64,000 nucleotides of DNA. Origin: Deltaproteobacteria bacterium (GTDB lineage: Bacteria; Desulfobacterota; Binatia; UTPRO1). Shown in pieces: positions 8,108 through 17,790 of this stretch. The stretch covers positions 38,393 through 102,392 of the forward strand of contig JACQEO010000026.1 of NCBI GenBank assembly GCA_016200545.1. Direction: 5' to 3'. Numbering within the stretch: the first letter of the stretch is position 1; every line of letters starts with the position of its first letter. Below the pieces are notes generated by a model. The model was not told the DNA's origin and did not search any database. It worked only from the letters and a program-made list of their open reading frames with translations. A program made the translations under genes and the position numbers.

Positions 8108-9538
8108 ATGGCGGGCGGGTATCGGCAGAAGCGCTGGCGCGAAGCGGAGCGGGTGCGCGTCGACGTGAATGCGATGATGTCGCACATGGTGGAGGGGGGC
8201 CTCCAAGAGGCGGCGCTCGCGGCGCTGGTGCCGCGCTTGCTGGAGGCGTATACGGGGCTGGCGCGACAGCGACACGCGAGGCTCCTGCCGTTCGCGGAGT
8301 TGCCGTACGCGAAGGCGGAGCTGAAGCGCACGCTCGCGCTCGCCGAGGAAGTGCGCGACGAGTTCGACGACCTCGTCGTGCTCGGGATCGGCGGCTCGGC
8401 GCTCGGGACGCGCGCGCTCTACGAGGGGCTGCGCCCGATCGATCATGCGTGGCGCGCGCCGCTGAATAGCGAGATGCGAGTGCACGTCGCCGACACCGTC
8501 GATCCTGCGTCCTTCACAGGACTGCTCGGGCGGCTCGACCTGCGACGGACCCTGTTCAACGTCATCAGCAAGTCCGGCGATACCCCGGAGACGATGAGCC
8601 AATTCCTCGTCGTTCGCGACGCGTTGCTGCGCGACCTCGGGGCGGTCGCGTACAAGCGACACATCGTCGTCACCACCGACGCGGCGGGCGGCGCACTGCG
8701 GCAGATCGTCAACGACGAGGGATTCCGGGATCTCGCCGTCCCCGCCGGCGTCGTCGGCCGTTTCTCGGTGCTGAGCGCGGTGAGTTTGTTTCCAGCGGCG
8801 TGCGCCGGGATCGACATCGCCGAGGTGCTGGCGGGTGCCGCCGACATGGACGAGCGGTGCGCCGAGGCAGACCCGTGGCGTAACCCGGCGCTGCTGCACG
8901 CGGGCGTGCTCCACCTTTCGGCGCAGCAGGGGCGGGGGATCGTGGTCTTGATGCCGTACTCGAATCCGCTCCAGGCACTCGGCCCTTGGTTCTGCCAGCT
9001 CTGGGCGGAGACTCTCGGGAAAGCTCACGACCTCCACGGCGCCGCCGTGCACCGCGGTGTGACGCCGATCGCCGCGATCGGTCCATCGGACCAGCACGCG
9101 CAGCTACAGCTCTGGGTCGAGGGTCCGGACGACAAGACGATCGTTTTCGTGCGCGTCGAGGATCACGGCACGGAGTTGACGGTGCCGAAGAGTTACGAGG
9201 ATCTCGAGAGCGTTTCATATCTCGGCGGCCTCGACCTCGGCGCGCTGACGAACATGGAACAGCAGGCGACGGAGCTCGCGCTCGCGAAGGCGGGGCGTCC
9301 GAGCGCGACGATCGTCTGTCCGCACCTGCACGGCTTCGCGCTCGGGCAGCTCTTCTACCTGCTCGAGATCGCGGCGGTCATCATGGCGGACCTGCTCGCG
9401 GTCGATCCCTTCGATCAGCCGGGGCTCGAGGAAGGGAAGCAGCTCACGTACGGCCTCGCGGGGCGTGCGGGGGCGGAGGGGTGCCGCGCCGAGGTGCAAC
9501 GATCGCTTGCCAAGAAGGAGGTGCGCTACGTCGTCTGA
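8108..9538 (+). CDS. pgi: Glucose-6-phosphate isomerase
   Basis: A 476-residue phosphosugar isomerase that interconverts glucose 6-phosphate and fructose 6-phosphate. It has the SIS-fold motifs VLGIGGSALGTRAL and NVISKSGDTPET, which bind the sugar phosphate. The C-terminal part carries QPGLEEGKQL. The length and divergence match the shorter bacterial Pgi type seen in Geobacter-like organisms rather than the 550-residue E. coli form. The ATG at 8108 follows a G-rich ribosome-binding stretch (AAGGGCGG). The frame is open for 270 bases upstream, but that part runs through the repeat elements and has no family similarity. mutL follows after 10 bases. Confidence 0.92.
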   Translation: MAGGYRQKRWREAERVRVDVNAMMSHMVEGGLQEAALAALVPRLLEAYTGLARQRHARLLPFAELPYAKAELKRTLALAEEVRDEFDDLVVLGIGGSALGTRALYEGLRPIDHAWRAPLNSEMRVHVADTVDPASFTGLLGRLDLRRTLFNVISKSGDTPETMSQFLVVRDALLRDLGAVAYKRHIVVTTDAAGGALRQIVNDEGFRDLAVPAGVVGRFSVLSAVSLFPAACAGIDIAEVLAGAADMDERCAEADPWRNPALLHAGVLHLSAQQGRGIVVLMPYSNPLQALGPWFCQLWAETLGKAHDLHGAAVHRGVTPIAAIGPSDQHAQLQLWVEGPDDKTIVFVRVEDHGTELTVPKSYEDLESVSYLGGLDLGALTNMEQQATELALAKAGRPSATIVCPHLHGFALGQLFYLLEIAAVIMADLLAVDPFDQPGLEEGKQLTYGLAGRAGAEGCRAEVQRSLAKKEVRYVV

Positions 9539-9548
9539 ACAGGCAGGG

Positions 9549-11360
9549 GTGGCGCCGCCGGCCGCCGGAGGACGGATTCGCGTCCTCCCCGAGGAGCTCG
9601 CTATCCAGATCGCGGCCGGTGAGGTCATCGAGCGGCCGGCGTCGGTCGTGAAGGAGCTCCTCGAGAACGCGCTCGACGCGGGGGCACGCCGCGTCGTCAT
9701 CGAGATCGAGGACGGCGGTCTGCGGTCGATCCGCGTGAGCGACGACGGCGAGGGCATGGGCGTGGCCGATGCCGCGTTGGCGTTTACCCGCCACGCGACG
9801 AGCAAGATCCGCAACGCCGCCGATCTCACTCGCATCGCGACCTTCGGCTTTCGCGGCGAGGCGTTGCCGAGCATCGCCGCGGTCGCGGCCGTCGAGCTCG
9901 TCACCCGCGAGCGCGGCGCGGCGAGCGGCGTTGCCGTCCGAACCGACGCCGGCGCGGTCGTCGAGGTGCGCGCGGCGGGCGCGCCGGAGGGCACGACGGT
10001 GACGGTGCGCGACCTCTTCGCGCCGGTCCCGGCGCGCCGCAAATTTCTGAAGAGCGTTGCAACCGAGCTTGGGCACGTCGTCGAGCTGGTGACGCGGGAG
10101 AGTCTCGCCGCGCCCGGCGTCCACTTCCGTCTCCTGCATCAGGGGCGCGAGCTCGCCGCGTATCCGCCGGTCGCTGGGATCGCGGAGCGCGCGCGCCAGA
10201 TTCTCGGGCGGGAGCGCGTACGCGACGGTCGTGTCCTCGGCGAGGAGCGGCTCGGGATCGCGGTGCGCGGCTTCCTGCTCTCCGCGCAGCTCTCGTTCGC
10301 GAGCGGCCGTTATCTCTACACCTACGTGAACGGGCGCGCCGTCCGCGACCGCGCGCTCACACATGCGATCGTCGAGGGCTACTCGAGCCTGGTGCCGCGC
10401 GGACGCTGGCCGGGCGCGATCGTCCTGCTCGAGGTGCCGCCCGGCGACGTCGACGTCAACGTGCATCCGGCGAAGCACGAGGTGCGCTTTCGTCTGGCGC
10501 ATGTCGTGCACGACAGCGTCGTGACGGCCGTGCGCCGGGCGCTTCAGTCCATGGGTGCACCACCGCCGGGCGACGCCGGATCGGTCGCCGAGGCGCTGCA
10601 GCGCTACGCGTCGCGCCTCGACGCCACGCGGCCGCTCGCCTTGGTCCACCCGGCGCCGCGCGTGCGCGGCGCCGACGCCGCGGTCGCGGCGACGGCGGAC
10701 GGGCCGGTGTCGCAGACGGCGGCGACGGTCGAGGGCGGAAGCGCGGAACGGTTCGGTGGCAGCGATGTCGGCGCCGGTCGCGGCTTCGCGCAGCTGCGGT
10801 TTGTCGGGCAAGTGTTCCGCGGTTATATCGTCTGCGAGGGAGGCGACCGGCTGGTTCTCGTCGATCAACACGCGGCGCACGAACGCGTCGCCTTCGAGCG
10901 CTTGCGTGCCGAGTACCAGGCGGGCGCGATCGAGCGTCAGGCGCTGCTCCTGCCGGTCGCGGTCGACCTCGATCCGGGGCGCGCCGAGACCGTACGCGAC
11001 GCGCAGGCGCGCCTCGCCAGTCTCGGCTTCGACGTCGAGCCCTTCGGCGAGACCACGTTCCTCGTGCGCGCGGTGCCGGCGATCCTCGGCGACGACGATC
11101 CCGGGCTCCTGCTCGAGGACCTCGCCGACGGTCTCGCGACCCACGGATCGCACCTCTCGGCCGCGGAGTCGGTCGAGGCAGTCCTCGGCCGCATCGCGTG
11201 TCACAGCGTCGTACGCGTCGGGCGCGCGCTCACCGCCGACGAAATCGCGGCGCTGCTCGCGGCGCTCGACGCGCTCACGTACGGCAGCAATTGCCCGCAC
11301 GGCCGGCCGGTCTCGATCGAGTTCACACGCGGGCAGATCGAGCGGATGTTCGGTCGATGA
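9549..11360 (+). CDS. mutL: DNA mismatch repair protein MutL
   Basis: A 603-residue GHKL ATPase that links MutS mismatch recognition to strand incision. The N-terminal domain has IAAGEVIERPASVVKELLEN, SDDGEGM and FGFRGEALPS. The C-terminal dimerisation domain keeps the endonuclease motif DQHAAHERVAFE from about residue 439 and CPHGRPV near residue 582, so this MutL should nick DNA itself; this is the rule in bacteria lacking MutH. A proline/alanine-rich linker separates the domains. GTG 9549, ten bases after pgi, is the start that leaves a short tail before GRIRVLPEELA. Its partner mutS is at 26314. Confidence 0.94.
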   Translation: MAPPAAGGRIRVLPEELAIQIAAGEVIERPASVVKELLENALDAGARRVVIEIEDGGLRSIRVSDDGEGMGVADAALAFTRHATSKIRNAADLTRIATFGFRGEALPSIAAVAAVELVTRERGAASGVAVRTDAGAVVEVRAAGAPEGTTVTVRDLFAPVPARRKFLKSVATELGHVVELVTRESLAAPGVHFRLLHQGRELAAYPPVAGIAERARQILGRERVRDGRVLGEERLGIAVRGFLLSAQLSFASGRYLYTYVNGRAVRDRALTHAIVEGYSSLVPRGRWPGAIVLLEVPPGDVDVNVHPAKHEVRFRLAHVVHDSVVTAVRRALQSMGAPPPGDAGSVAEALQRYASRLDATRPLALVHPAPRVRGADAAVAATADGPVSQTAATVEGGSAERFGGSDVGAGRGFAQLRFVGQVFRGYIVCEGGDRLVLVDQHAAHERVAFERLRAEYQAGAIERQALLLPVAVDLDPGRAETVRDAQARLASLGFDVEPFGETTFLVRAVPAILGDDDPGLLLEDLADGLATHGSHLSAAESVEAVLGRIACHSVVRVGRALTADEIAALLAALDALTYGSNCPHGRPVSIEFTRGQIERMFGR

Positions 11361-12325
11361 GCGCGCTCCGGCTGGTGGCGATCGTCGGCCCGACAGCGGC
11401 GGGTAAGAGCGACGTCGCGCTCGCGCTCGCCGAGCGCATCGGCGGCGAGATCGTCAGCGCCGACTCGCGGCAGGTGTACCGCCATCTGGACGTGGGGACG
11501 GCGAAGCCGGGTGCGGCCGAGCGCGCGCGCGCGCCGCACCATCTCCTCGACGTCGCCGATCCCGACGAGGTCTTCGACGTCGCCCGCTATCGTGCCGCCG
11601 CGCTCGCGGCGGCGCACGACGTGCAGCGCCGCGGCCGCCCGGTGATCGTCTGCGGCGGGACGGGACTATATCTGCGCGTGCTCGTGCACGGGCTCTTCCC
11701 GGCGCCGGCACGCGTGCCCGAGCTGCGCGCCGCTCTGCATGCGCTCGAGGAGCGTGACGGGCCGGGCACCCTCCACCAGCGCCTGGCACACGTCGATCCG
11801 CGTGCCGCCGGACGCCTCCACCCGCACGATCTCCTGCGCATCGTCCGCGCGCTCGAGGTGGAGGCGCTCACCGGACGTCCGATCAGCGCGTGGCAGGATG
11901 GGCATCGCTTCGCCGCAGGCGGCGTCGAGGCGCTGGTGCTCGGTTGTCGGCGTCCGCGTGACGAGCTCGCGGCGCGCATCGAAGCGCGCTGCGACGCGAT
12001 GCTGGCGGGCGGGCTTCTCGATGAGATCCGCGCCCTCTGGGCGCGCGGCTACGGCCCCGAGCTTCCCGCCCTGCAGAGCGTCGGCTACCGTGAGATGGGC
12101 GCCTACTTGCGCGGCGCCTGCGATCGCGACACGGCGCGCGTGGCGTTCGCGCGCGCCACCCGCCGGCTCGCGAAACGCCAGCGCGCCTGGTTCGGCGCCG
12201 AGCCGGCGATCGAGTGGTTCCACCCTGACCGCGATCAGGACGCGCTCCTGGCGCGCGCCGTCGCGTGGCTCGAGCACCCGTGGCCGTCACCTATCTCGAT
12301 TTCGAGCTCCCTCTCGCCGCGCTAG
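11357..12325 (+). CDS. miaA: tRNA dimethylallyltransferase
   Basis: A 322-residue enzyme that adds an isopentenyl group to A37 of tRNAs reading UNN codons. The P-loop GPTAAGKS spans residues 11-18, followed by the family signature SADSRQVYRHLDVGTAKP and the tRNA-contacting LPALQSVGYREM. The C-terminus has RRLAKRQRAWF, also typical. ATG overlaps the mutL stop by four bases (ATGA), so the two are probably translationally coupled, as in many proteobacteria. It overlaps the start of accA by 46 bases. Confidence 0.94.
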   Translation: MSALRLVAIVGPTAAGKSDVALALAERIGGEIVSADSRQVYRHLDVGTAKPGAAERARAPHHLLDVADPDEVFDVARYRAAALAAAHDVQRRGRPVIVCGGTGLYLRVLVHGLFPAPARVPELRAALHALEERDGPGTLHQRLAHVDPRAAGRLHPHDLLRIVRALEVEALTGRPISAWQDGHRFAAGGVEALVLGCRRPRDELAARIEARCDAMLAGGLLDEIRALWARGYGPELPALQSVGYREMGAYLRGACDRDTARVAFARATRRLAKRQRAWFGAEPAIEWFHPDRDQDALLARAVAWLEHPWPSPISISSSLSPR

Positions 12326-13239
12326 ACACGCGGATCGAGACGCTGCGCCGCGCCCGCGAGCGCGGCGCCGCCGAGAGCCGCGAGCTCCGCCGCCTGGAGA
12401 GCGAGCGGCGGAAGCTCGAGCGCACGCTCTACGAGACGCTCTCGGCGTGGCAGCGCGTGGAGCTCGCGCGCCACGTCGATCGGCCGCAGACACTCGACTA
12501 CGTGGCGCGCCTCTGCGCCGACTTCTTCGAGCTGCACGGGGACCGTGCCTTCGGCGACGACGCGGCGATCGTCGGCGGCATCGGCACCTATCGTCGCGAG
12601 CCGGTCATGGTGGTCGGCCACCAACGCGGCCACTCGACGCAGGAGCGTCTGCTGCGGAACTTCGGAATGGCGAGCCCGGAGGGCTACCGCAAGGCGTTGC
12701 GGCTCTTCCACACGGCGGAGCGCCTTGGAATCCCAATCCTCACCTTCATCGACACTCAAGGCGCGTACACCGGCGTCGGCGCCGAGCAGCGGGGCCAAGC
12801 GGAGGCGATCGCGCACACACTGCGCGGGATGGCGCTCTTGCGGGTGCCGATCGTCAGCGTCGTCATCGGCGAGGGCGGGAGCGGTGGCGCGCTCGCCCTC
12901 GGTCTCGGCGACCGCCTGTTGATGCAGGAGTACTCCTGCTACTCGGTGATCTCGCCGGAGGGCTGCTCGTCGATCCTCTATCGCGACCGCGCCCCGGAGA
13001 ACGTTGCGCGTGCCGCCGAGGCGCTGCGCCTCACGGCGCGGGATCTCTATCGCTTCGGCGTGATCGACGAGGTGGTGAACGAGCCCGTCGGCGGCGCCCA
13101 CCGCAATCCGCGTCGTGCCGGCGAGGCGCTCGAGCGCAGCATCGCGCATCACCTCGCCGAGCTGAAGGAGCAGTCGCTCGCGTCGTTGCTGGCGCGCCGC
13201 TACGAGAAGTATCGGGGCATCGGTCGCTACCTCGAGTAG
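12280..13239 (+). CDS. accA: Acetyl-CoA carboxylase carboxyltransferase, alpha subunit
   Basis: A 319-residue subunit, the same length as E. coli AccA. It has the N-terminal YLDFELPLAALDTRIETLR, the CoA-site motifs HQRGHSTQERLLRNFGM and FIDTQGAYTGVGAEQRGQ, and GEGGSGGALALG in the crotonase-like fold. With AccD it transfers the carboxyl group from biotin to acetyl-CoA, the first step of fatty-acid synthesis. GTG 12280 is chosen because the N-terminus then aligns residue for residue with E. coli AccA; GTG 12265 is the alternative. Its 5' end overlaps miaA. No accD, accB or accC is in the window. Confidence 0.95.
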   Translation: MAVTYLDFELPLAALDTRIETLRRARERGAAESRELRRLESERRKLERTLYETLSAWQRVELARHVDRPQTLDYVARLCADFFELHGDRAFGDDAAIVGGIGTYRREPVMVVGHQRGHSTQERLLRNFGMASPEGYRKALRLFHTAERLGIPILTFIDTQGAYTGVGAEQRGQAEAIAHTLRGMALLRVPIVSVVIGEGGSGGALALGLGDRLLMQEYSCYSVISPEGCSSILYRDRAPENVARAAEALRLTARDLYRFGVIDEVVNEPVGGAHRNPRRAGEALERSIAHHLAELKEQSLASLLARRYEKYRGIGRYLE

Positions 13240-13320
13240 CGCGGCGCACTCGTCGCGTTGCAATGCCGGAAGGCGTGCGCTACCTCTTGGCAATTCTGAG
13301 GATTCGCGAGCGACGCATCC

Positions 13321-14415
13321 ATGAGGGCCGTGGACCGCGAGGTCGATCAGGAGCGCGCCAAGATCGACCGCATCGACGAGCGCATCGTGCGGCTCCTGAA
13401 CCAACGGGCGCGCGCCGCGCAGCGGATCGGCCGCCGCAAGGCGCGGCGCGGCGTCAACGGCGCCGACGGCTTCTGGGTGCCGAGCCGCGAGAAGCGCATC
13501 TTCGACCGCCTGCGGGAGCTCAACGCCGGGCCGCTGACAGACGAGGCGGTGCGCGCCGTGTTCCGCGAGATCATCTCGGCGTCGCGCGCGCTCGAGGCGC
13601 GGCTCAGCGTCGCGTACCTCGGTCCCGAAGGGACGTTCACGCACGCGGCGGCGCGCGATCAGTTCGGCGGCGGCGCGACGCTCACGCCCGTGGAGTCGAT
13701 TCCGCAGGTGTTCGCCGAGGTCGAGCATCGCCGCGCCGACTTCGGCGTCGTGCCGGTCGAGAACTCGACCGAGGGCGCCGTCACCTCGACGCTCGACCTG
13801 CTCGTCGAGTCGCCACTGCAGATCACCGCCGAGGTTCTTCTCGACGTCCGGCAATGCCTCCTGAGCCGTGCCCCGAATCTCGGCGCCGTGCGCCGCGTGC
13901 TGTCGCACCCACAAGGGATCGCGCAGTGCCGTCGCTGGATTGCCGAGCATCTCGCGACCGCCGCCGTCGAGGAGACGCCGAGTACCAGCCGCGCCGCGGA
14001 AATCGCCGCCGGCGATCCGACCGCAGCCGCGATCGCGAGCCGTCTGGCCGCGGAGCGCTACGAGCTGCAGATCCTCGCCGCCAACATCCAGGACGTGACC
14101 GCGAACGTGACGCGCTTCTTCGTCCTCGGTACCACCGACGCGTCGACACCCTCGCGCGACGACAAGACCTCGGTGCTCTGCACCGTGAAGGACGAGGTCG
14201 GGGTGCTGGCGAAGCTCTTGCAGCCGCTGGCGCGCGCGCGTGTGAGCCTGCACAAGATCGAGTCACGGCCGCTGCGCGGCCGGCCGTGGGAGTACGTGTT
14301 CTTCCTCGATCTGCGTGGACACCGCAGCGATGCGCGCGTGCGGCGCGCGCTGGCACGTATGGCCCCGCTCACGACCATGATGAAGATCCTCGGCTCGTAT
14401 TCGGCGGGCCGATGA
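13321..14415 (+). CDS. pheA: Bifunctional chorismate mutase / prephenate dehydratase
   Basis: A 364-residue fusion enzyme for phenylalanine synthesis. Residues 1-90 form an AroQ-type chorismate mutase helix bundle (IDRIDERIVRLLNQRARAA). The dehydratase domain starts with VAYLGPEGTFTHAAA and ends with VTRFFVLG. A C-terminal ACT domain has the ESRPLRGRPWEYVFFLDL segment, the usual phenylalanine feedback site. It begins 81 bases after accA and opens a chain of genes joined by 4-base overlaps (hisC, tyrA, aroA, cmk), so transcription probably starts in that gap. Confidence 0.95.
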   Translation: MRAVDREVDQERAKIDRIDERIVRLLNQRARAAQRIGRRKARRGVNGADGFWVPSREKRIFDRLRELNAGPLTDEAVRAVFREIISASRALEARLSVAYLGPEGTFTHAAARDQFGGGATLTPVESIPQVFAEVEHRRADFGVVPVENSTEGAVTSTLDLLVESPLQITAEVLLDVRQCLLSRAPNLGAVRRVLSHPQGIAQCRRWIAEHLATAAVEETPSTSRAAEIAAGDPTAAAIASRLAAERYELQILAANIQDVTANVTRFFVLGTTDASTPSRDDKTSVLCTVKDEVGVLAKLLQPLARARVSLHKIESRPLRGRPWEYVFFLDLRGHRSDARVRRALARMAPLTTMMKILGSYSAGR

Positions 14416-15569
14416 GCAAGCCGCGCAAGTTGGGCAAGGCCCCGGCCGCCGATGCGCACGAGGGCGGGATCGAGATCCGCGACCTCGTGCCGGAATGGAT
14501 TCAGCGGCTCGCGGCGTACCCGCCAGGCATGCCACTCGAGGAGCTCGAGCGCGAATACGGCATCAGCGGCTCGATCAAGCTCGCCTCGAATGAGAATCCG
14601 TTCGGCCCGTCGCCGCGCGCGCTCGCGGCGATCCGCGAGGCGTTCGGTGCCTTGCATCGCTACCCGGACGGCAGCGGCTTCTATCTCCGCCGCGCGCTCG
14701 CCGAGCGCCTCGGCGTCGCCGCCGACGCGATCATCCTCGGCAACGGCTCGAACGACATCATCGAGCTCGTCGTGCGCGCGTTCCTGCGTCCCGGCGACGA
14801 AGCGATCATGGCCGAGCAGGCGTTCGTCATCTACCAGATGGTCGTGCAGGCGACCGGCGCCGCGCCGCGACCGATCCCCCTCAAGCGCTACACGCACGAT
14901 CTCGATGCCATGGCACAGGCGATCGGACCGACGACGCGCCTCGTCTTCCTTGCCAACCCGAACAACCCGACCGGGACGATCTACGCGCGCGATGAATGGG
15001 AGGACTTCCTCGACTCGGTGCCGCCGCACGTCGTGATCGTCGCCGACGACGCCTACGCGGACTACGTCGAGGATCCCGCCTACCCGGACTCGCTCGCCTA
15101 CCATCGGCGCGGGCGGCTGCTGCTGACGTTGCGCACCTTCTCGAAGATCTACGGCCTTGCCGGGCTGCGGATCGGCTACGGCGTCGGGCCGATCGAGATC
15201 GTCGAGATCCTCAACCGCATCCGTCAGCCCTTCAACGTCAACTCGCTGGCGCAGGTAGCGGCGCTCGCAGCGCTCGACGACGTGGCGCACGTCGAGCGGA
15301 CGCGCGCCAACAATCGCGAGGGTCTCGCGTTCCTGCGTGCCAGCTGCGAGCGGCTCGGGCGCGCGTACGTGCCGAGCTGGGCCAACTTCCTCCTCATCGA
15401 CGTCGGCGAGGGCGCGCGGGTCTACGAGGCGCTGCTCCGCCTCGGGATCATCGTGCGGCCGATGGACGGGTACGGATTGCCGCATCACCTGCGCGTCACG
15501 GTCGGCACGCCGGCGGAGAACCAACGCTTCGTCGACGGTCTCGCGGCGGTGCTCGGGCCGGGGACGTGA
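14412..15569 (+). CDS. hisC: Histidinol-phosphate aminotransferase family (aromatic aminotransferase role likely)
   Basis: A 385-residue fold-type I PLP enzyme. It shows IKLASNENPFGPSP, FLANPNNPTGT and the PLP-lysine region TFSKIYGLAGLRIGYG, with the Schiff-base Lys at about residue 245, which is HisC-like. Placed between pheA and tyrA, it may transaminate phenylpyruvate, 4-hydroxyphenylpyruvate or prephenate, as HisC-like enzymes in aromatic operons do; a histidine role is also possible since no his genes are near. The 30-residue N-terminal lead with DLVPEWIQRLAAYPPG is typical of this subgroup. It overlaps pheA by four bases (ATGA). Confidence 0.9.
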   Translation: MSKPRKLGKAPAADAHEGGIEIRDLVPEWIQRLAAYPPGMPLEELEREYGISGSIKLASNENPFGPSPRALAAIREAFGALHRYPDGSGFYLRRALAERLGVAADAIILGNGSNDIIELVVRAFLRPGDEAIMAEQAFVIYQMVVQATGAAPRPIPLKRYTHDLDAMAQAIGPTTRLVFLANPNNPTGTIYARDEWEDFLDSVPPHVVIVADDAYADYVEDPAYPDSLAYHRRGRLLLTLRTFSKIYGLAGLRIGYGVGPIEIVEILNRIRQPFNVNSLAQVAALAALDDVAHVERTRANNREGLAFLRASCERLGRAYVPSWANFLLIDVGEGARVYEALLRLGIIVRPMDGYGLPHHLRVTVGTPAENQRFVDGLAAVLGPGT

Positions 15570-16501
15570 GGCGGATCGCCGACCGGCTGGTGATCGCCGG
15601 CGTCGGTCTGATCGGCGGCTCGCTGGCGATGGCGCTCCGCGCGCGCGGCGCGGTGGGCGAGGTGATCGGTCTCGGTCGCTCGGCGGAAAACCTCCGCGTC
15701 GCGCGCCGGCGCGGCATCATCGACCGCGCCGAGCGCGACCCCGAACGTGCCGCGCGCGACGCCGATCTGGTGGTCGTCGCGGTGCCGGTGCAGACGATCG
15801 CGCCGGTCGTGAGTTCGCTGATGCGCGCGCTGCCGCCGACCGCCGTCATCACCGACGCCGGAAGCGTGAAATCATCCGTCGTCGCGGCGGTGGAGCGCAT
15901 TCTCGGCGACACCGCCGGCCGTTTTTGCGGCAGCCATCCGATCGCCGGTACCGAGCACTCGGGTGCGGTCGCGGCGGTGCCGGATCTCCTCGAGGGTCGC
16001 CGTTGCGTGCTCACGCCCGGGCCGCGGACCACGGCGGCGACGCGGCGGCGCGTGCATGCGCTCTGGGAAGCGGCGGGGATGCGTGTCGAGGAGATGCCGG
16101 CGGCGACACACGACCGCATCTTCGCGCTCGTGAGTCATCTGCCGCACGTCGCCGCGTTCGCGCTCGTGAACGCCGTCGCGGACGTCGACCAGCAGGGGAC
16201 GCGGCGCGCGCTCGCGTACGCCGCCGGCGGGTTCAAGGATTGGACGCGCATCGCCGCGAGCTCGCCCGAGATGTGGCGCGACATCTGCCTCGCGAACCGC
16301 GAGGAGCTGCTGCGGGCGATCGATGGCTTCAGCGCCGCGCTCGAGCGCATCCGCGATGCTGTCGGGCTCGGCGACGCTGCGGCGATCGCCGCCGAGCTCG
16401 CACGCGCCCAGGTGACGCGACGACGTCTCGGTACCGCGCCGCCGCCGCCGGCGGTGCGCTTGCGGGCGCGGCGTGGCGCGCGCCGCTCGCGGGGTCGATG
16501 A
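15566..16501 (+). CDS. tyrA: Prephenate (or arogenate) dehydrogenase
   Basis: A 311-residue NAD(P)-dependent enzyme of tyrosine synthesis. The Rossmann motif GVGLIGGSLAMALR is near residues 12-25. TDAGSVK, GSHPIAGTEHSG and LVSHLPHVAAFAL are the prephenate-binding segments, and AAGGFKDWTRIA completes the signature. There is no fused chorismate mutase; that activity is supplied by pheA. The Arg/Pro-rich C-terminus after residue 290 looks poorly conserved. GTG 15566 overlaps the hisC stop by four bases (GTGA). Confidence 0.94.
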   Translation: MRRIADRLVIAGVGLIGGSLAMALRARGAVGEVIGLGRSAENLRVARRRGIIDRAERDPERAARDADLVVVAVPVQTIAPVVSSLMRALPPTAVITDAGSVKSSVVAAVERILGDTAGRFCGSHPIAGTEHSGAVAAVPDLLEGRRCVLTPGPRTTAATRRRVHALWEAAGMRVEEMPAATHDRIFALVSHLPHVAAFALVNAVADVDQQGTRRALAYAAGGFKDWTRIAASSPEMWRDICLANREELLRAIDGFSAALERIRDAVGLGDAAAIAAELARAQVTRRRLGTAPPPPAVRLRARRGARRSRGR

Positions 16502-17790
16502 GCGTCGTCACGATCACGCCGGCGGTGCACGGCCTGCGCGGCACCTTCACGGTTCCGGGCGACAAGTCGATCGCGCATCGCGCGCTCCTCCTCGGTGCGA
16601 TCGCGCGCGGTCCGACCGTCGTCCATGGCTTCGCCTCCGGCGCCGACAACCGCGCGACGCTCGCCGCGTGCGAGTCGCTGGGCGTCGCCGTCACGGCACG
16701 CGACGGCGCGTTGCACATCGACGGCCGCGGCTGGGACGGTCTGCGCGCGCCGGCAACGACCCTCGACTGCCGGAACTCGGGAACGACCATGCGGCTTCTC
16801 GCGGGGATGCTCGCCGGCCGGCCGTTCGTGAGCCGGCTCGATGGCGACGCGTCGCTGCGGCGCCGGCCGATGCGCCGTGTCCTCGAGCCCCTGGCGCGCA
16901 TGGGCGCGTCGATCATCGCCGAGGGCGCCGACGGCCGCGCGCCGTTGCGCGTCGAGGGACGGCCGCTGCGGGGCGCGACGCACGTCCTTCCGATCGCGAG
17001 CGCGCAGGTCAAGTCCGCCCTCCTGCTCGCGGGTCTGCAGGCGTCGGGCACGACTACGGTTGAGGAGCCGGCGTCCTCGCGCGATCACACCGAGCGCATG
17101 CTCGCCGAGTTCGGCACCCGTCTTACGCGCGGGCCGCGCGCGGTCACGCTCGCAGGTCCGCAGGAGCTCCGCGGCGCGAACGTGCGTCTCCCCGGCGACT
17201 TTTCGTCGGCGGCGTTTCTGATCGTCGCGGCGCTCCTCGTGCCGGGTTCGGAGCTGCGCCTGACCGACGTCGGCGTCAACCCGACGCGCACCGGCTTGCT
17301 CGACGTACTCGCCGCGATGGGCGCGAGCGTCCTCGTCGAGCCGGAGGTCGGTAACGGCACCGAGCCGCGTGCGACCCTGATCGTGCGCAGCGTGCCGCTG
17401 CGCGCGGCGCGCATCGGCGGCGAGCTCTTGCTACGCGCGATCGACGAGTTTCCGATCCTCTGCGTCGCGGCGGCATGTGCCGCGGGTCGCAGCGAGCTGC
17501 GCGACGCCGCCGAGCTGCGCGCCAAGGAGAGCGATCGCATTGCGGTCATGGCGGAGACGCTCGCCCGTCTGGGTGCCCACGTCGAGGAGCTGCCCGACGG
17601 CCTCACCATCGAGGGACCGACGCGTTTCGCTGGCGGTCTGGTCGATTCGCACGGCGACCATCGTATCGCCATGGCCGCCGCCATCGCCGCCCTCGTCGCC
17701 ACCGCCCCGGTGACGATCAGCGACGCCGACTGCGCCGACGTCTCCTTCCCCGGTTTCTACGATCTCCTCGCGAAGGCTGGCGGCCAATGA
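16498..17790 (+). CDS. aroA: 5-enolpyruvylshikimate-3-phosphate synthase
   Basis: A 430-residue enzyme that joins phosphoenolpyruvate to shikimate 3-phosphate, the sixth step of the shikimate pathway. Diagnostic motifs are VPGDKSIAHRALLLG near the start, NSGTTMRLLAGMLAG, SSRDHTERML, LRAKESDRI and DSHGDHRIAMAAAIA. The length is normal. The Ala in NSGTTMRLLAGMLAG suggests a class II-like enzyme by general similarity, but I cannot judge inhibitor tolerance. It overlaps tyrA by four bases and cmk by four bases, in the middle of the coupled aromatic chain. Confidence 0.95.
   Translation: MSVVTITPAVHGLRGTFTVPGDKSIAHRALLLGAIARGPTVVHGFASGADNRATLAACESLGVAVTARDGALHIDGRGWDGLRAPATTLDCRNSGTTMRLLAGMLAGRPFVSRLDGDASLRRRPMRRVLEPLARMGASIIAEGADGRAPLRVEGRPLRGATHVLPIASAQVKSALLLAGLQASGTTTVEEPASSRDHTERMLAEFGTRLTRGPRAVTLAGPQELRGANVRLPGDFSSAAFLIVAALLVPGSELRLTDVGVNPTRTGLLDVLAAMGASVLVEPEVGNGTEPRATLIVRSVPLRAARIGGELLLRAIDEFPILCVAAACAAGRSELRDAAELRAKESDRIAVMAETLARLGAHVEELPDGLTIEGPTRFAGGLVDSHGDHRIAMAAAIAALVATAPVTISDADCADVSFPGFYDLLAKAGGQ

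Noticed and set aside
9444..11300. A 618-codon open frame on the minus strand across mutL.
   Set aside because: It is antisense to a clear MutL and has only Arg/Ala/His-rich text; GC-rich DNA gives such frames by chance.
11739..15569. One 1276-codon plus-strand frame.
   Set aside because: It is the hisC frame running backward through accA and pheA in a wrong phase; only the last 385 residues are real.
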